From Xiphophorus maculatus (taxonomy: Eukaryota > Chordata > Actinopteri > Cyprinodontiformes > Poeciliidae), in contig NC_036443.1 in the NCBI RefSeq assembly GCF_002775205.1, forward strand, positions 31,893,717 to 31,957,716: a stretch of DNA of 64,000 bases, given 5' to 3'. Of this stretch, positions 26,500 through 36,169 are shown piece by piece. Each line of letters begins with the position of its first letter. The first letter of the stretch is position 1. The notes beneath the pieces were generated by a model. That model made no database searches and was not told the origin of the DNA. It saw only the letters and a program-made list of their open reading frames with translations. The translations under genes were made by a program, and so were the position numbers.

Positions 26500-28255
26500 A
26501 GCTGACGAATCAGTGCAGACATTACGAACCATCTCTTCAATGTTGACCGACACGGTTCTGGTGAACGTTCAGTTGAACCTGAGGAGAGTCTAATCCATCA
26601 AAACTTTCTTATTTGCTTTCCGAGGCGCCCCTGAAAGCAGCACCCCGTGCCCCGCCTCTGAGCATGCGCACTGCGAGTCTGCGAATCAATCAGGCTGATC
26701 GGTTTGTTAAAAGTTTGTTGGATGGAGGAGGAGCTTCTGCGGAACCAACAGAACCATCCGAACAGAACCATCCGAACAGAACGTTCCAGGTCCTGGAATA
26801 AGAACCGAGAACTGAACTCCAAGCTGTCCTGGAAATATGGATTCATTCAAAACGAATCGATAATCAAATAATCCTTTATTTATACAGAAAAAAAATTCTT
26901 TGAAAATCATTTTAGAGATTTGTTACAAAAAACATCCAAACCAGATTAATGAGATGAAATAATCTGTCAGGGCGAAATTAAACAAATATTCATATTCATC
27001 CCTTTAGGATGAATAAAGTACCTAATCAACAATAAATAAAATAAAAAGTCTTTATCCATAAATTCATTTTAAAAATTAATTCAGCTGAAGAACTTCCTCA
27101 GACTGTCAATAATATTTAATATTCACTTTGAAGATCTGGGAAGTTTTATGGATTAAGTAGATTTACCATCAATCAATCCAGATATTGATCCGCTGATGAT
27201 TACTTTAGATCTCCATTCTGCAGATTTTTCAATCCAGTATTTTTACAGCAATCGTTAAAAGATGCAGATTAATAATTCAGAAGCGTTTTAAATAAGTTAG
27301 TAAATGTTAAAGCAGCCAGGCTCTAATCCAGATTGTCAGATTACCAAACTCCTTGCTGCAACAAGTTGAGTCCTTCATCAGAACCTTCTGCTGACCCGGC
27401 CCAGAACCTGCTGACCTGCCGTGACCTCTGACCCTCCTCTCTGCGTCTGATCAGCTGACACACCTGAATGGTCACATTATTGATAACCATTGATCAGTTT
27501 TTAGATTTAAAGTTTGGTAAAAAACCAGAAACCAGAAACGTGGATTTAATCTGATTAACGTTTTTTATTCCTCTTGTCTGGATTCGTGTTTTGGACTCAG
27601 AACTTTATCACTGTTTGTTGCTTCCTCTTCCGTTCGTTTGATTCATAAATTATTTCTGATATTTTTCAGAAGGTTTGAATTTCCAGTTTTTCCTGTTTGA
27701 ATCCTTTGAGCTTCACTGAACATCTTCACACTTATTCCATGTTAGCATCGATTTATTATTATTAAAGTTTATTGAAGACATCAAAGACCACTCATTGGAG
27801 CTGAGCTCTGATTGGTTGTTTCATCCTAATTAGAAGAAGAAGAAAAAACACCTGGAGGACCAGAACCAGAACCAGGACTTGCTGAGGTGTGTGTTCAGTG
27901 TGTTCAGTGAGGTGTGTGTTCTGTGTGTTCAGTGAGGTGTGTGTTCTGTGTGTTCAGTGAGGTGTGTGTTCTGTGTGTTCTGAGTTCTGTGGTCTCTGGC
28001 GCCGTTGGGTCCGTTAGCGCCTCTCAGGCGTTTCGGCCTCAGACCACCAACCGTTTTCTTCTTCTTCTCCCTTTTCCTTTCTTGGCTTTTTCTGTCTGGT
28101 TCCGGAAAACCAGAACCTCCTGCGTTGCACAACGTGGGTGGCGGGGGGGCGATGCCTTCACTGTCTGCCTCCAGGCAGGAGAATCTGCCTCTGCTGCCCA
28201 GATGGGTCCAAACGGACCAGAACAGAACCAAACACATGACCCCAGCTTCACATGC
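26500..28255. other. Intergenic DNA between the CXXC gene and the GATA gene
   Basis: AT-rich sequence with the short tandem block at 27886-27990 (gtgtgtgttcagtgag type). No open frame here shows coding character and I see no gene. Confidence 0.65.
27886..27990. repeat. Short GTGTGTTCAGTGAG-type tandem repeat
   Basis: Four to five units of about 26 bp built on ggtgtgtgttctgtgtgttc. Confidence 0.85.
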
Positions 28256-28261
28256 TTTATT
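28256..28261 (-). terminator. Polyadenylation signal of the GATA gene
   Basis: AATAAA on the minus strand, 56 bases after the stop codon of the last GATA exon. Confidence 0.6.
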
Positions 28262-28316
28262 CCACTTCATCATCATCATCATCCTCAGAGGAACCGGGTC
28301 ACAGAACTGGTCCGGT

Positions 28317-31063
28317 TCAGCACAGCGGGCCAGCCCAGGGCCCTGATTGGTCAGCTCCCTTCCTGCCTGGCCTCTGATTGGCCGATCGTCTCTTCCTGGT
28401 CTGGATCCCGTCCTTCCTCAGTGCCAGTGGCCGATGCACCTGCAGACAGAGGGGTCAAAGGTCACATGTTACACCACTCCAGACTTCTCTGGTCAGAGTT
28501 AATTATTTCTGTGTGATAAAAAAAACAAAGTTCCCACAAGAATGAACCGGAAAAGATCTGCACCATCGAACCGCCATCTTGGTAGGCAGCGCAGCGCGGA
28601 GCTGAACTCTGGACAAGGTGAAAGAGACGAGAACAAAATGGCTGCTGTTGGGTCGACCCGGATGAGACGGAGAATGAAACATGTCCGACGATGTGGACGA
28701 GCCGCCGCTGATCTGCTACTGCAGCTCAATGCTAGTGAGCAGGAAGAGTTTATCCAACATGGCCGCTTAACATCAACATTTAAACAGATTTATAAAATAT
28801 GTACGATCTCTTCATGTGAACAATCAGGTTCTGCTGACTGTGTCCTCTTAGCTAGCAGATAAAAGCTGCACTAGCCAGGCCTGTCCGATAAACGGTAAAT
28901 CGATTAATCGTACGATAAATTAAAACTATCGACTTCATTTTAATTATCGGCATTATCGTCTCTTGCTGCCTTTTTCTCTTTCTGTTAATGATACTGAATG
29001 AAAAAAGGCTCAACTCCGGTGCTCTCCACTGACCTCTGACCTCATTTCCTTAGTGTAAAGCTCAGCGCAGACGACACGATTGGATTGTCGGCCCATTTTT
29101 AAAACCTGACAGATCACACATTAGCCGACAGAAATCCTAGGTATAACGGTTCCATCGGGTTCGGTCCTGCCGTGTGGTTTCCAACAATGGGAACAAAATA
29201 ATGGCTACAAGTTCAGTGAACTAATTTTAAAACCAGCATTAATCAATGCTTTACTGCAATCTACCTGCAATGCATGTGGCTAGTGTCAGCGTAAAGTCCT
29301 GACTGAATGAAAATCATTAGAACCTGTTTATGTCACGTTAACGAAGAACAGCTGAAAAGTTACCGGGTTTATCAACTGCGGTAGCAATTTCGCTCCAACT
29401 CCTCCTCTTGTCATTTCTATATTCTTTGCATGTTGAATAAACATTAATGTTGTTTCCACATATCATCTCCAATGTCCTGGACTTCGGGTTGCGCCGTGTC
29501 AGCTGTTTGGGATTCCCCTCCATAATGTACCCTCAGAAAACAGCGAGGAGAATCCGGCTTTCTGATTGGCTGCCTGTCACATTCAACAGGCTGAGTTAAG
29601 ATCCCAGTCAGGGACGACCAACGTTTTAAGATTGTTGTAAGGGGAAAAATAGGAGCAAAAAATCGTGTAGTGTGAATTATTGCATCAGGTAGTCGATGTG
29701 CCCATCTTCTCTATTTAAATCTAATTATTACTGAAGGGCAACATAATATACACACTTCATAATCTTTAGGTTGAATGCAGTATTTATTTTCACTTTGGCT
29801 TTATGTTGCTTAGTTTTTTTTTTCAAGTGAGTTTTTTGTTAATGGAGACTGAGAATCCATTTTGTTTTTGGTTGTTTAGTTTATTTAGTTTATCAGCTCC
29901 AGTGTTAAATATTCTTTTGAAAATAAAGTGTATCTATCTTTGGCAGGAAATCACATGCATTATTACGTCATTTCCATTAAATCAGTGTGGAAAAGTCTTC
30001 AAACAATATTATCGTTTATCGCAATAATTTTTGAGACAATTAATCGTTGAGCAAAATTTGTTATCGTGGCAGGCCTAGCACTAGCTAAGCTAACAGTCAG
30101 CAGTGAAAACTACAGCCAATGTCACTGATATTTATCTTAGTATCACACAGAGAACTCAGAAACTGTAACTGAGTAAAGGCTGTAATGAACTTGTATAAGA
30201 GGAGAGCACTAGTTCTAAGCTTGTGGTTTGTTTATTGTTGCCATACCAACTGTCTACCAAGATGGCTGTCAGTACAAAGTTCCAGGAAGTGAGGCGTCAC
30301 CTGGTGCAGCTTGTAGTAGAGGCCACAGGCGTTGCAGACGGCGTCTCCTGCAGCGTTTCTCCTCCACAAAGACGTGGTTCCCGTCCCGCAGTTGGAGCAC
30401 TGAGTTCCTTTCCTGGCCGCCGCCTGGAAGCAGGAAGAGACGGAACGCTGAGGACGCCTGAACACAGCGCCCCCTGCTGGCTGGAGGCTGAATTTCCTCC
30501 AGTCTGGATGAAGCAGCAGCTTCTGACTGGGTCGGTTCTGACCCGGTTGAGAACCTTCTCACAGTTCCAGCAAGAGGCTCTGGCTCTGCCCCCAGGTGGA
30601 TCTGTTTCTACGGTAACCAGCAGGCGTGACCTCACCGCTCTCCTCTTGGGCCGCAGCAGCGGCGGGTTCTGCTGTCGCACGCTGCAGGTGGAACACAGGT
30701 GCGTTCCTGCTGCCTCCCTCCTCCACAGGAGGGCGCTGTGGGTCCCGCAGCCGAAACACTGGCGGCGCTCTGCAGAGAGACAAGCTGCTCAGGGTTCCAC
30801 CAATCACAGGCCAGAACAGCCACAGGTAAACACTCACCTGGCTCACTCCAGGCCGGAGACCAGGAAGGACTGAGCAGGTCCCATCCAGGTGGGGAGGGAC
30901 GCAGGAAGGCAGGGGGCGGAGCCGGAGCAGGATGCCCATATAAGGAGTAGACAGGAGGCGGGCTGTAGGCGGAGCCCAGTGACAGACTGGGGTCGTCCAA
31001 TCGGTGAGGCCGTCTGAGGAGCCCGGATTCATCCGAGGCCGACCAGTGAGCTTCAGCGCCGAG
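28317..31063 (-). CDS. GATA1-type transcription factor, highly divergent (5' exon not found)
   Basis: Four phased exons: 31063-30838, 30769-30636 (N-finger), 30423-30301 (C-finger), 28439-28317 (tail, stop at 28317-28319). C-finger: [21 protein letters not shown], split here as [12 protein letters not shown] and [14 protein letters not shown], all canonical. The tail continues [18 protein letters not shown] like GATA1-3, then stops after only 40 codons in total. The N-finger keeps CX2C-X17-CX2C but loses the CNACGLYHKMNG segment. The exon before it carries [16 protein letters not shown], as in GATA1-3 activation regions. Role: zinc-finger factor binding WGATAR; GATA1 drives erythroid genes. 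Synteny with magix, uxt and elk1 supports GATA1; among teleost duplicates it may be gata1b. The start exon upstream of 31063 was not identified; an ATG frame from 31944 is only a weak candidate. Confidence 0.85.
28876..30077. mobile_element. hAT element in the last GATA intron
   Basis: The left end caggcctgtccgataa and the right end ttatcgtggcaggccta are imperfect inverted repeats, flanked by a perfect 8-bp duplication gcactagc (28868-28875 and 30078-30085). An 8-bp TSD with TAGGCCTG-like ends indicates hAT. Inside, a minus-strand frame at 29338-29523 has a short [13 protein letters not shown] stretch, reminiscent of Myb/MADF proteins from Harbinger elements. That hints at a second nested element, not proven. 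Confidence 0.85.
30301..30423 (-). other. GATA C-finger exon
   Basis: A 41-codon exon, phase 0 at both ends, with an intact CX2C-X17-CX2C finger (CSNC ... CNAC). The donor cag|gtgacg sits at the conserved position after LHQ, as in all vertebrate GATA1-6 genes. Confidence 0.92.
30636..30769 (-). other. Degenerate GATA N-finger exon
   Basis: Reads [20 protein letters not shown] then [19 protein letters not shown] and RPKRRA. The four cysteines and LWRR remain. The usual CNACGLYHKMNGQNRPL is replaced by [13 protein letters not shown], a net loss of four residues, and the Asn-Ala-Cys-Gly-Leu core is gone. Phase 1 in, phase 0 out, both matching its neighbours. Confidence 0.85.
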
Positions 31064-31721
31064 CTGCAACAACCAATCAGACGCAACAACATCGTCACAC
31101 ACAAAAATATGCAAGGAAGCTCAGGTCAGGGTCAAAGGTGAGCTGTCAGCGTCAGAAGCATTCGGGGATCTTGGAGCCTATTGAAGACAAACGTTTCCTG
31201 ACACACAGAGGAACCCCAGCAGGGGGCCTGGCGGATCAGAGGAAGCAACAGGGACCAAAGATGGAGCCCTGAGGAGCCGCAGAGCTGACAGCAGCTCCAG
31301 ATAGTCCCTGATCGGCTCCTGGATTGACCAGAGGAGAGCAGATTTAATCCCAGCTGCAGGCTGAATCCTGACATGAACTGACTGGGAACCAGTGGAGCTG
31401 AACTGGTTCCACTGTGACGAAGAAACAACATGGAAAAGCACAAATAAAAACATTTCACCTGATATCCAGATTATTCTTCCTAAAAACTCTTTGATCCGCT
31501 AACAGAAAGCAGAGACTGCAGGTCCTGACCTTCATCCTGAAGCCTGATGACCTCTGACCCCTGGTGGCTGGAGAGCCTGACGACCAATCAGCTGATGGAG
31601 TCACACCTGACATCATCTCTGTTCTTCTGGGAGTGAGAGCTCTGTCTGGTCGTAGAGGATCTTTGATGCAACACAGAGGACTGAGAAGCTGCTCCTCGGT
31701 CTGCTCCTTCTGAGAGGAGCC

Positions 31722-31799
31722 AGCGCTCCGCCCACCGCTGGCCCCGCCCACCGCTGGCCCCGCCCACCGCTGGCCCCGCCCACCGCTGGCCCCGCCCAC
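31722..31799. repeat. 16-bp CCGCCCACCGCTGGCC repeat
   Basis: About five copies of ccaccgctggccccgc. The GC-rich unit contains a GC-box-like ccccgccc in each copy. Confidence 0.9.
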
Positions 31800-32147
31800 A
31801 CAACGCTTGTTCTGTGGTTTTTGGTGATGAAACCGGACATGAAGCAACATCATAGATCAGCGCTGAAGCTTCTAGGGTCCAAACAGTCCTGTCTGGTGCT
31901 CCGCTTCCACACTGGGAGGACTGGGATTCTCCCAGTGAATCCAACCAGAACCATCATCCTGAGGGAACCAGAAGGTTCTGTTCCAGCTCATTCATACTGG
32001 GAGCAAAATGGGAGTGAAGACTTTACTGGCCTTCCCAGTAACACCAGTAACTGCAGGTCATGAAGACCAACCACCGGTTTCTATGGAAACAAGTCAGTTA
32101 CACACTTTACAAAGCAGCTGATGCAAAACGAAAAAAACAAACTCAGT

Positions 32148-32500
32148 ACAATTCAGTTCAGTTCAGTTCAGTAGTTCAGTCCAGTAGTTCAGTTCAGTAC
32201 AGTAGTTCAGTACAGTTCAGTTCAGTAGTTCAGTTCAGTAGTTCAGTACAGTTCAGTTCAGTAGTTCAGTACAGTTCAGTTCAGTAGTTCAGTTCAGTTC
32301 AGTTCAGTTCAGTAGTTCAGTTCAGTTCAGTAGTTCAGTTCAGTAGTTCAGTACAGTTCAGTTCAGTAGTTCAGTTCAGTTCAGTTCAGTTCAGTAGTTC
32401 AGTTCAGTTCAGTAGTTCAGTTCAGTAGTTCAGTACAGTTCAGTTCAGTAGTTCAGTTCAGTTCAGTTCAGTTCAGTAGTTCAGTTCAGTTCAGTAGTTC
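32148..32500. repeat. GTTCAGTTCAGTA-type tandem repeat
   Basis: About 350 bp of cagtt/cagta pentamers with a higher-order pattern (gttcagttcagtagttcagt and tacagttcag blocks repeating about every 100 bp). Confidence 0.92.
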
Positions 32501-32536
32501 TCTCCCCTCCTCTCATTTCCAACACTTTGAGTCTTT

Positions 32537-34613
32537 TCAGAGGCAGGGGGCGTGTGGCCGCAGCAACGCGGGGTCCACCACGCTGTTCTGCAGGGGCAGG
32601 TCCACAGAGAAGTCGGTGGGCGGAGCCTGCAGGCGCTGGCGGGGAGGGCGACCCCCCCTCTGAGGGATGGGCAGCTCAGAGTGGTGAGCAGGAAGAGGAG
32701 AGGAGAAGAAGAAGGGATGGATGAGAGCCTACAGGAGGAACAACCAATCAGAGATCAGCTCCACTAACGAGCGGTACGTTAACGAGCCACCTGGACCCCC
32801 GAGGCTCACCTGTGTGGCCGAGCAGCGCCGCCTGGACGGGTAGACCAGGAAGCGGCAGAGCAGGTCCACAGCCTGAGGACAGGTGTCAGGGACGATCTCC
32901 TCCAATGGGATCGCTGGATTCTCCTTGAAGGTGATTTTATTATAATCTGGCAACTCGACCATTTCCTGGAGGAGAGAAGGCAGAGGTTCTGGTTCTGGTC
33001 TCAGTCGGGTACCGACATCGTCCAAAAGATCATCCTCAACCTGAACACGTCTGGAGGAAGTTCCTCAGGGCTCGGTTCCAGTTCCTGCTCCGGTCAGATG
33101 AGCGGTTCCGATCATTCCATCTCCAGAACCGCTCACCGTCCACCAGAACCTGAGCCAGAACTCCACCAGAACCCAAAGCTGCTCCAGTGATTCCTTCAAC
33201 ATTCCAAACGTTCTGACTGGACCGACAGAAACCGTCAGTCCATCCAGAACTCCTCAGGTCTAGATCTGGTTCTGGAAGCAGACCAGAGGTGAACCCATCA
33301 GAACCAGAACCTTCCTGTTTCTGGGTTTAGGTAGAGCCGGGCCTGATACCTGCCTGGTTCTGACCCTGGTTCTGGTTCTAGACACTGTGTGTTCTGCTGA
33401 GCGGTGAGGTGCGGTTCTTACGGGCCAGCTCTCCCGGGTCGGCGTCCCCAGAACCCGCAGGACGCAGCAGAGCTGTTCGATGTCGTTTTCCCCGGGAAAC
33501 AGAGGAGAGGAGTTGAGCAGCTCTCCGAAGATACAGCCCACCGCCCTGAAACCAGAGAGCCTGAGACCGGTCCAACAGAACCGCCGCACGGTCAGAACCG
33601 CCGCACGGTCCACCAGAACCGCCGCAGAGCCTCTTACCACAGGTCAACTCCCTCATCGTATTTCCGGGCTCCGTACAGCAGCTCTGGGGCTCGGTACCAC
33701 CTGGAGAGAGGAAACACTTCTGGGTCGGGTCCGCTAAGACGCCACGGCCCACAGGTTCACTTCCTGTGCAGACAGGAAGTGAACAGCCCTCTCGGGGCCC
33801 TCTGGGGGCGGAGCCTCGGCTGCTTACCTGGTGGCTACCTGGTGGCTGTAGAGCCTCTCCCCCTGGTCACTGAACAGCCGGGCCAGGCCGAAGTCTGCCA
33901 CCTTCAGGTGACCCGAGGAACTGATGAGGAGGTTGGCGGGCTTCAGGTCCTGGACAGGAAACACAAGCAGATGGATTCTTTAAACTGGGAACACTGGGAA
34001 CTTTTCTGATCATTTTTTTCAGTTTAGAAAATAAATGACATAAAGTGACGACCCATCGGCGCTGACCCGGTGCATGATGGAGTTCTGGTGCAGGAAGGCC
34101 ACGCCCTTCAGCAGCATCATCATGTAGCCCTTCACCTGCGCCGGGGTCAGAGGTCGCTGGGAGTTCCTGATGACCTCAGAGAGGTCAGAGAGCATGAAGT
34201 CAAAGACCAGGACAAAGCCGGTTCCATGAGGGAAGAAATCCTTCAGCTTCACCACCTGAGGAGAACCAGAACCAGAACCATCAGAACCAGAACCATCAGA
34301 ACCAGAACCATCAGAACCAGAACCAGAACCAGCACTCACATGCTGGTTGTCCTCGATCTCCTGCAGAGCCTTGATCTCCCTCACTGCCTGGTTCGGGATC
34401 CCGTCCTCCAGCTTCCTCAGAGCCACCTTCTTCAGGGCCACCGTCTCTCCTGTCTGACACACAGCAGAGACCTGATGGGCCGGACCAGAACCGGAACCAG
34501 AACCGGACCAGAACCAGACTCAAAGCAGCCCCAGATACCTCGATGTGTTTGGCCTGGAAGACAATGCCATGAGCTCCTTCTCCGATCCGACCCAGGATGC
34601 TGTACTGCTCCAT
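32537..34613 (-). CDS. cdk20: Cyclin-dependent kinase 20 (cell-cycle-related kinase)
   Basis: Complete: eight exons, 344 residues, close to human CDK20 (about 346). Exons: 34613-34539, 34453-34340, 34255-34067, 33949-33828, 33700-33638, 33545-33422, 32965-32810, 32728-32537; all phases agree. Start [20 protein letters not shown] carries the Gly-loop. The catalytic Lys is in [13 protein letters not shown] is split between exons 3 and 4 (IMHR | DLKPANLL), DFG is in [11 protein letters not shown], and the activation segment reads [15 protein letters not shown]. Later landmarks are [20 protein letters not shown] and [16 protein letters not shown]. In vertebrates it acts in cell-cycle entry and in cilium length control and Hedgehog signalling. 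It is encoded on the strand opposite uxt and elk1. The tail ends RPHAPCL. Confidence 0.96.
34262..34335. repeat. CAGAACCATCAGAAC repeat filling cdk20 intron 2
   Basis: Four units of agaaccatcagaaccaga type. The intron (34256-34339, 84 nt) is almost nothing but this array between acceptor and donor. Confidence 0.9.
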
Positions 34614-34996
34614 GTCTGCCGGACCGGACCGGACCGAACCGGGGAGGACCGGGGCTCTGTAGTGAAGAACAACCAATAAGAATCAACCTGGAGTCTTCCA
34701 GGTGAGCAGCGATGGAGGAAGAACCTCATGCAGAAATGAATCACTTTAAGGAACTCAGAGGTTCTTCTCGTTTCAGCTCGAACCGAATCAGTCGTTCTTT
34801 TCACGACGACTCTAACAAAACCCGTTACTATCATTCGGCTGCGGAGAACAAACGGAAAGAAACGCGCATCTGAACGGAAACCCGCTTTGAAGATGACGTG
34901 TCGTCATGGTAACGGTGCGGCTAAGCTAGCTGTGCGACAGGAAGAGCTGAGCAAAGACTCACACAAACTGACCACTAAACCAGACACGCAGAGGAC

Positions 34997-35010
34997 GTCA
35001 CCATGGTAAC
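34997..35010. promoter_or_regulatory. Candidate RFX X-box upstream of cdk20
   Basis: GTCACCATGGTAAC fits the palindromic RFX X-box (GTNRCC-N2-RGYAAC) about 385 bp upstream of the cdk20 ATG. A weaker half-match, gtcatggtaac, is at 34903-34913. RFX factors drive ciliary genes and CDK20 is cilium-linked. Caution: ccatggyaac motifs recur across this window, some in clearly non-promoter places. Confidence 0.4.
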
Positions 35011-35299
35011 CGAGGCTCTGAGCAGCTAACCTTCTGACGTCACACGGACCTTCCGCTATTGGTCAGAAAACTCAGTTACGTGACGATGGCAAACCAATCC
35101 ATCAGCAACAATAGTTTAACTTTTATAGTCAGAGTTAGTAAAGAAAATAAAAATGTAGAAAACTTATATTCTAGACAGGGAAGGAGCAGCAGGTTTTTTA
35201 TGAATATAAACGTATTTCAGGCAACCAGCCTGAAAAAGGCACCATGAGGTATTCAGAACAGAGCGATTTACTGACATCTAGTGACGAGAAAAGATATGA

Positions 35300-36050
35300 C
35301 ACCCTGGACATTCCTTCTGCTTTGCTCATAAATAGTTCAATCCCCGGTTAACCAAGTGTTACATTTATTTGTAATAGATTCACAAACAGGGGTAAAATTA
35401 TGACCCCTGTTACTGTGGAGATTTTAACTCCTAGGTAAGTTGCAGTGTTTTTTACAGGGATACCACAAATTTCAGTAACAGCCGTCGAATTTAAAGGAAG
35501 GATTTCACTTTTCTTTAGATTGACTTTCAATCTTGAAATGCTTGAGAGTTTAGCTGTAACAGACAGAGCTACAGGAATTTCATTAGAATCTCTTAAAAAT
35601 ACTGTTGTATCGTCAGCAAGTTGTGACATTTTTATTTCTTGATCAAACATTTTAATTCCCTGAAATGAGCTCTGTCTGATTAAATCTTTTAGAACAAGCA
35701 GGAAAATGTAAGTTGTGGCCGAACAGCCTGGCCAAGCCCTTCATGGATATAAAACCAACTAGATGTGCCGTATAGAAGTTTATAGAAATGTTTTTATCTC
35801 TATAAAGTGTCCTAAAGGCTTTAATGAAAAACTTACCAAAGTTAAAAAAAGGACAAATATAAAGTCAAAATAAAGTTGTGACTAACTGTATCAAAAGCCT
35901 TTTGATAATCTAATGATTGGATCACCAGGGAAAAGATCTTTATAATCGAATCAGAAATGTTGCATTCATTTCTGATTCGATTATAAATACATGAATCTCC
36001 AAAGGCCATGAAGCCCTTTGGAGATTCATGTATAAATATCATTTAAACCA
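35300..36050 (-). pseudogene. L1/Tx1-like LINE reverse transcriptase fragment
   Basis: The minus strand reads QSLDYQKAFDTVSHNFIL (RT motif with catalytic Asp) around 35925-35880, and further downstream MSQLADDTTVFLRDSNE at 35630-35590, the LADD active-site motif, followed by RLKVNLKKSEILPL. Order and spacing suit an L1/Tx1-type RT. Frames shift and stops intervene, so it is dead. Three perfect hairpins lie in its upstream part. Confidence 0.8.
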
Positions 36051-36085
36051 TAAATGATATTGGTTAGATATCATTTAAACCATTT
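35941..36085. repeat. Three consecutive perfect hairpins
   Basis: Arms 35941-35959/35967-35985 (19 nt, 7-nt loop), 35987-36005/36015-36033 (19 nt, 9-nt loop) and 36036-36045/36051-36060 (10 nt, 5-nt loop), followed by a direct repeat of atatcatttaaacca at about 36068. Confidence 0.92.
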
Positions 36086-36169
36086 TCAGTCCTTTAGCTA
36101 AAATGGAGGCTAAAATGAACCATTAATAGAAGAGGGGAGGGGGAAAGAAAGGTTAAAAGGCGACTAAAT

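Larger units (their letters stand above)
31064..32536. other. Region upstream of the GATA exons and downstream of cdk20
   Basis: It should contain the missing 5' exon(s) and promoter of the GATA gene. I could not identify a convincing first coding exon. It holds the tandem arrays at 31722-31799 and 32148-32500. Confidence 0.5.

Noticed and set aside
31588-31944. First coding exon of the GATA gene starting at 31944
   Set aside because: The frame runs into the 16-bp GC-rich repeat and shows no GATA1 N-terminal features; no phase-0 donor was confirmed.
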